Positions 63,846-64,000 of a stretch of DNA of 64,000 bases are shown one piece after another. How positions within the stretch are numbered: position 1 is the stretch's first letter; every line of letters starts with the position of its first letter. Source of the stretch: Megalopta genalis (lineage: Eukaryota > Arthropoda > Insecta > Hymenoptera > Halictidae); NCBI RefSeq assembly GCF_051020955.1, contig NW_027476305.1:62001-126000 (forward strand). The letters are read 5' to 3'. The notes beneath the pieces were generated by a model. It was not told the origin of the DNA. It was given only the letters and a program-made list of their open reading frames with translations, and did no database searches. Made by a program: the position numbers and the translations under genes.

Positions 63846-64000
63846 AGTTTCGCAGGAATTTGAAGCTAACTCGTTCGTTTCGCCTGTATTTGAAGCTATA
63901 TCACTTATATCGCAAGTATTTGAAGCTGAATCTTTCGTTTCGCATGAATTTAAAGCTAAGCCATCTACTTCGCATTGATTTGAAGCTAAATCATTTGTTT

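Larger units (their letters stand above)
1..64000. repeat. 30-bp tandem repeat array (satellite/minisatellite) filling the window
   Basis: The core TTTGAAGCTA recurs every 30 bp from the first line to the last, about 2,130 times, with few departures in spacing. Columns 1-10 of the monomer (the core) are nearly fixed. Common core changes are TTTGTAGCTA, ATTGAAGCTA, TTTGATGCTA and TTTGCAGCTA. The remaining 20 columns carry one of roughly 12-18 recurring versions. No stretch of even 100 bases lacks the periodicity, so there is no gene-free interval to describe separately. The window starts and ends within monomers, so the array is longer than 64 kb. Occasional indels drift the register: the core begins at position 10 of the 30-base grid at the start and at position 19 at the end. 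Expansion by unequal exchange and gene conversion is the standard explanation for such nested structure. No function can be read from the sequence. Confidence 0.97.

Noticed and set aside
1..64000. CRISPR array (repeat length near 30 bp)
   Set aside because: Monomers are directly adjacent with no unique spacers, the variable halves recur many times, and no cas genes are present.
1..64000. Centromere signature through a CENP-B box
   Set aside because: TTCGCATGGATTTGAAG resembles the start of the motif (TTCG), but the required A and CGGG positions are absent in all the common monomers.
1..64000. Pentapeptide-repeat, LRR, PPR or TAL-type protein repeats
   Set aside because: The period is 10 residues in every frame, the residue patterns do not match these families' consensus, and no cap or non-repeat domain is present.
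1..64000. Heat-shock-type GAA/TTC elements
   Set aside because: GAA and TTC occur in each monomer, but separated by eight or more bases and not by the two bases needed for the canonical inverted array.
1..64000. tRNA, rRNA, telomere repeats, transposon ends
   Set aside because: No stretch departs from the 30-bp periodicity long enough to hold them. No telomere-like short repeats or terminal inverted repeats were seen.

Overview
The whole 64,000-base window is one uninterrupted tandem repeat array, a long minisatellite or satellite with a 30-bp monomer (about 2,130 monomers). Base 1 and base 64,000 both lie inside the array, so neither edge is visible. I find no unique sequence, no rRNA or tRNA, no transposon, no CRISPR array and no gene that I would call. 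An array of this size, with nested duplications of several ages, indicates a eukaryotic nuclear genome. GC is roughly 36-37%, judged from the main monomers. Nothing in the sequence identifies the species or chromosome.

Each monomer has a nearly constant part, core TTTGAAGCTA, and a variable part of about 20 bp drawn from a small set of recurring versions. The versions are not shuffled. They follow a preferred order, best seen at 46,791-47,150, where exactly 12 monomers (360 bp) complete one cycle. Cycles of this type, often shortened or spliced, recur through most of the window. A second, differently ordered 360-bp cycle occupies about 34.3-35.3 kb.

Larger duplicated blocks lie on top of this. 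Region by region: 0-4.4 kb has 150-bp and 1,050-bp-spaced duplications. 4.4-12.4 kb is a diverged mosaic with truncated and 31-bp monomers. 12.4-22.4 kb is a three-copy block of about 3.0-3.7 kb. 22.4-25.8 kb is mixed. 25.8-33.1 kb has two long duplicated segments spaced 4,770 and 3,871 bp, with a 419-bp tandem duplication inside. 33.5-36.3 kb is the distinct subdomain. 36.5-40.0 kb is a 1.83-kb doublet. 40-46.7 kb is mixed. 46.7-58.8 kb has the layout P-Q-Q-Q(partial)-P-Q(start), with Q a 3,962-bp unit almost identical between copies. 58.8-64 kb has a 300-bp doublet and a 2,345-bp-spaced duplication.

Long open frames exist on both strands (up to 504 codons on + and 300 codons on -). They arise because 30 is divisible by 3 and some frames lack stops in most monomer versions. 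Inherited single-base indels, block lengths such as 419 and 3,962 that are not multiples of 3, and stops built into particular monomer versions break every frame. If the array descends from a gene, the pattern of variation favours a minus-strand decapeptide of the kind LASNPCETHD, with a cysteine every ten residues. That is an inference. As it stands the array reads as non-coding or decayed.
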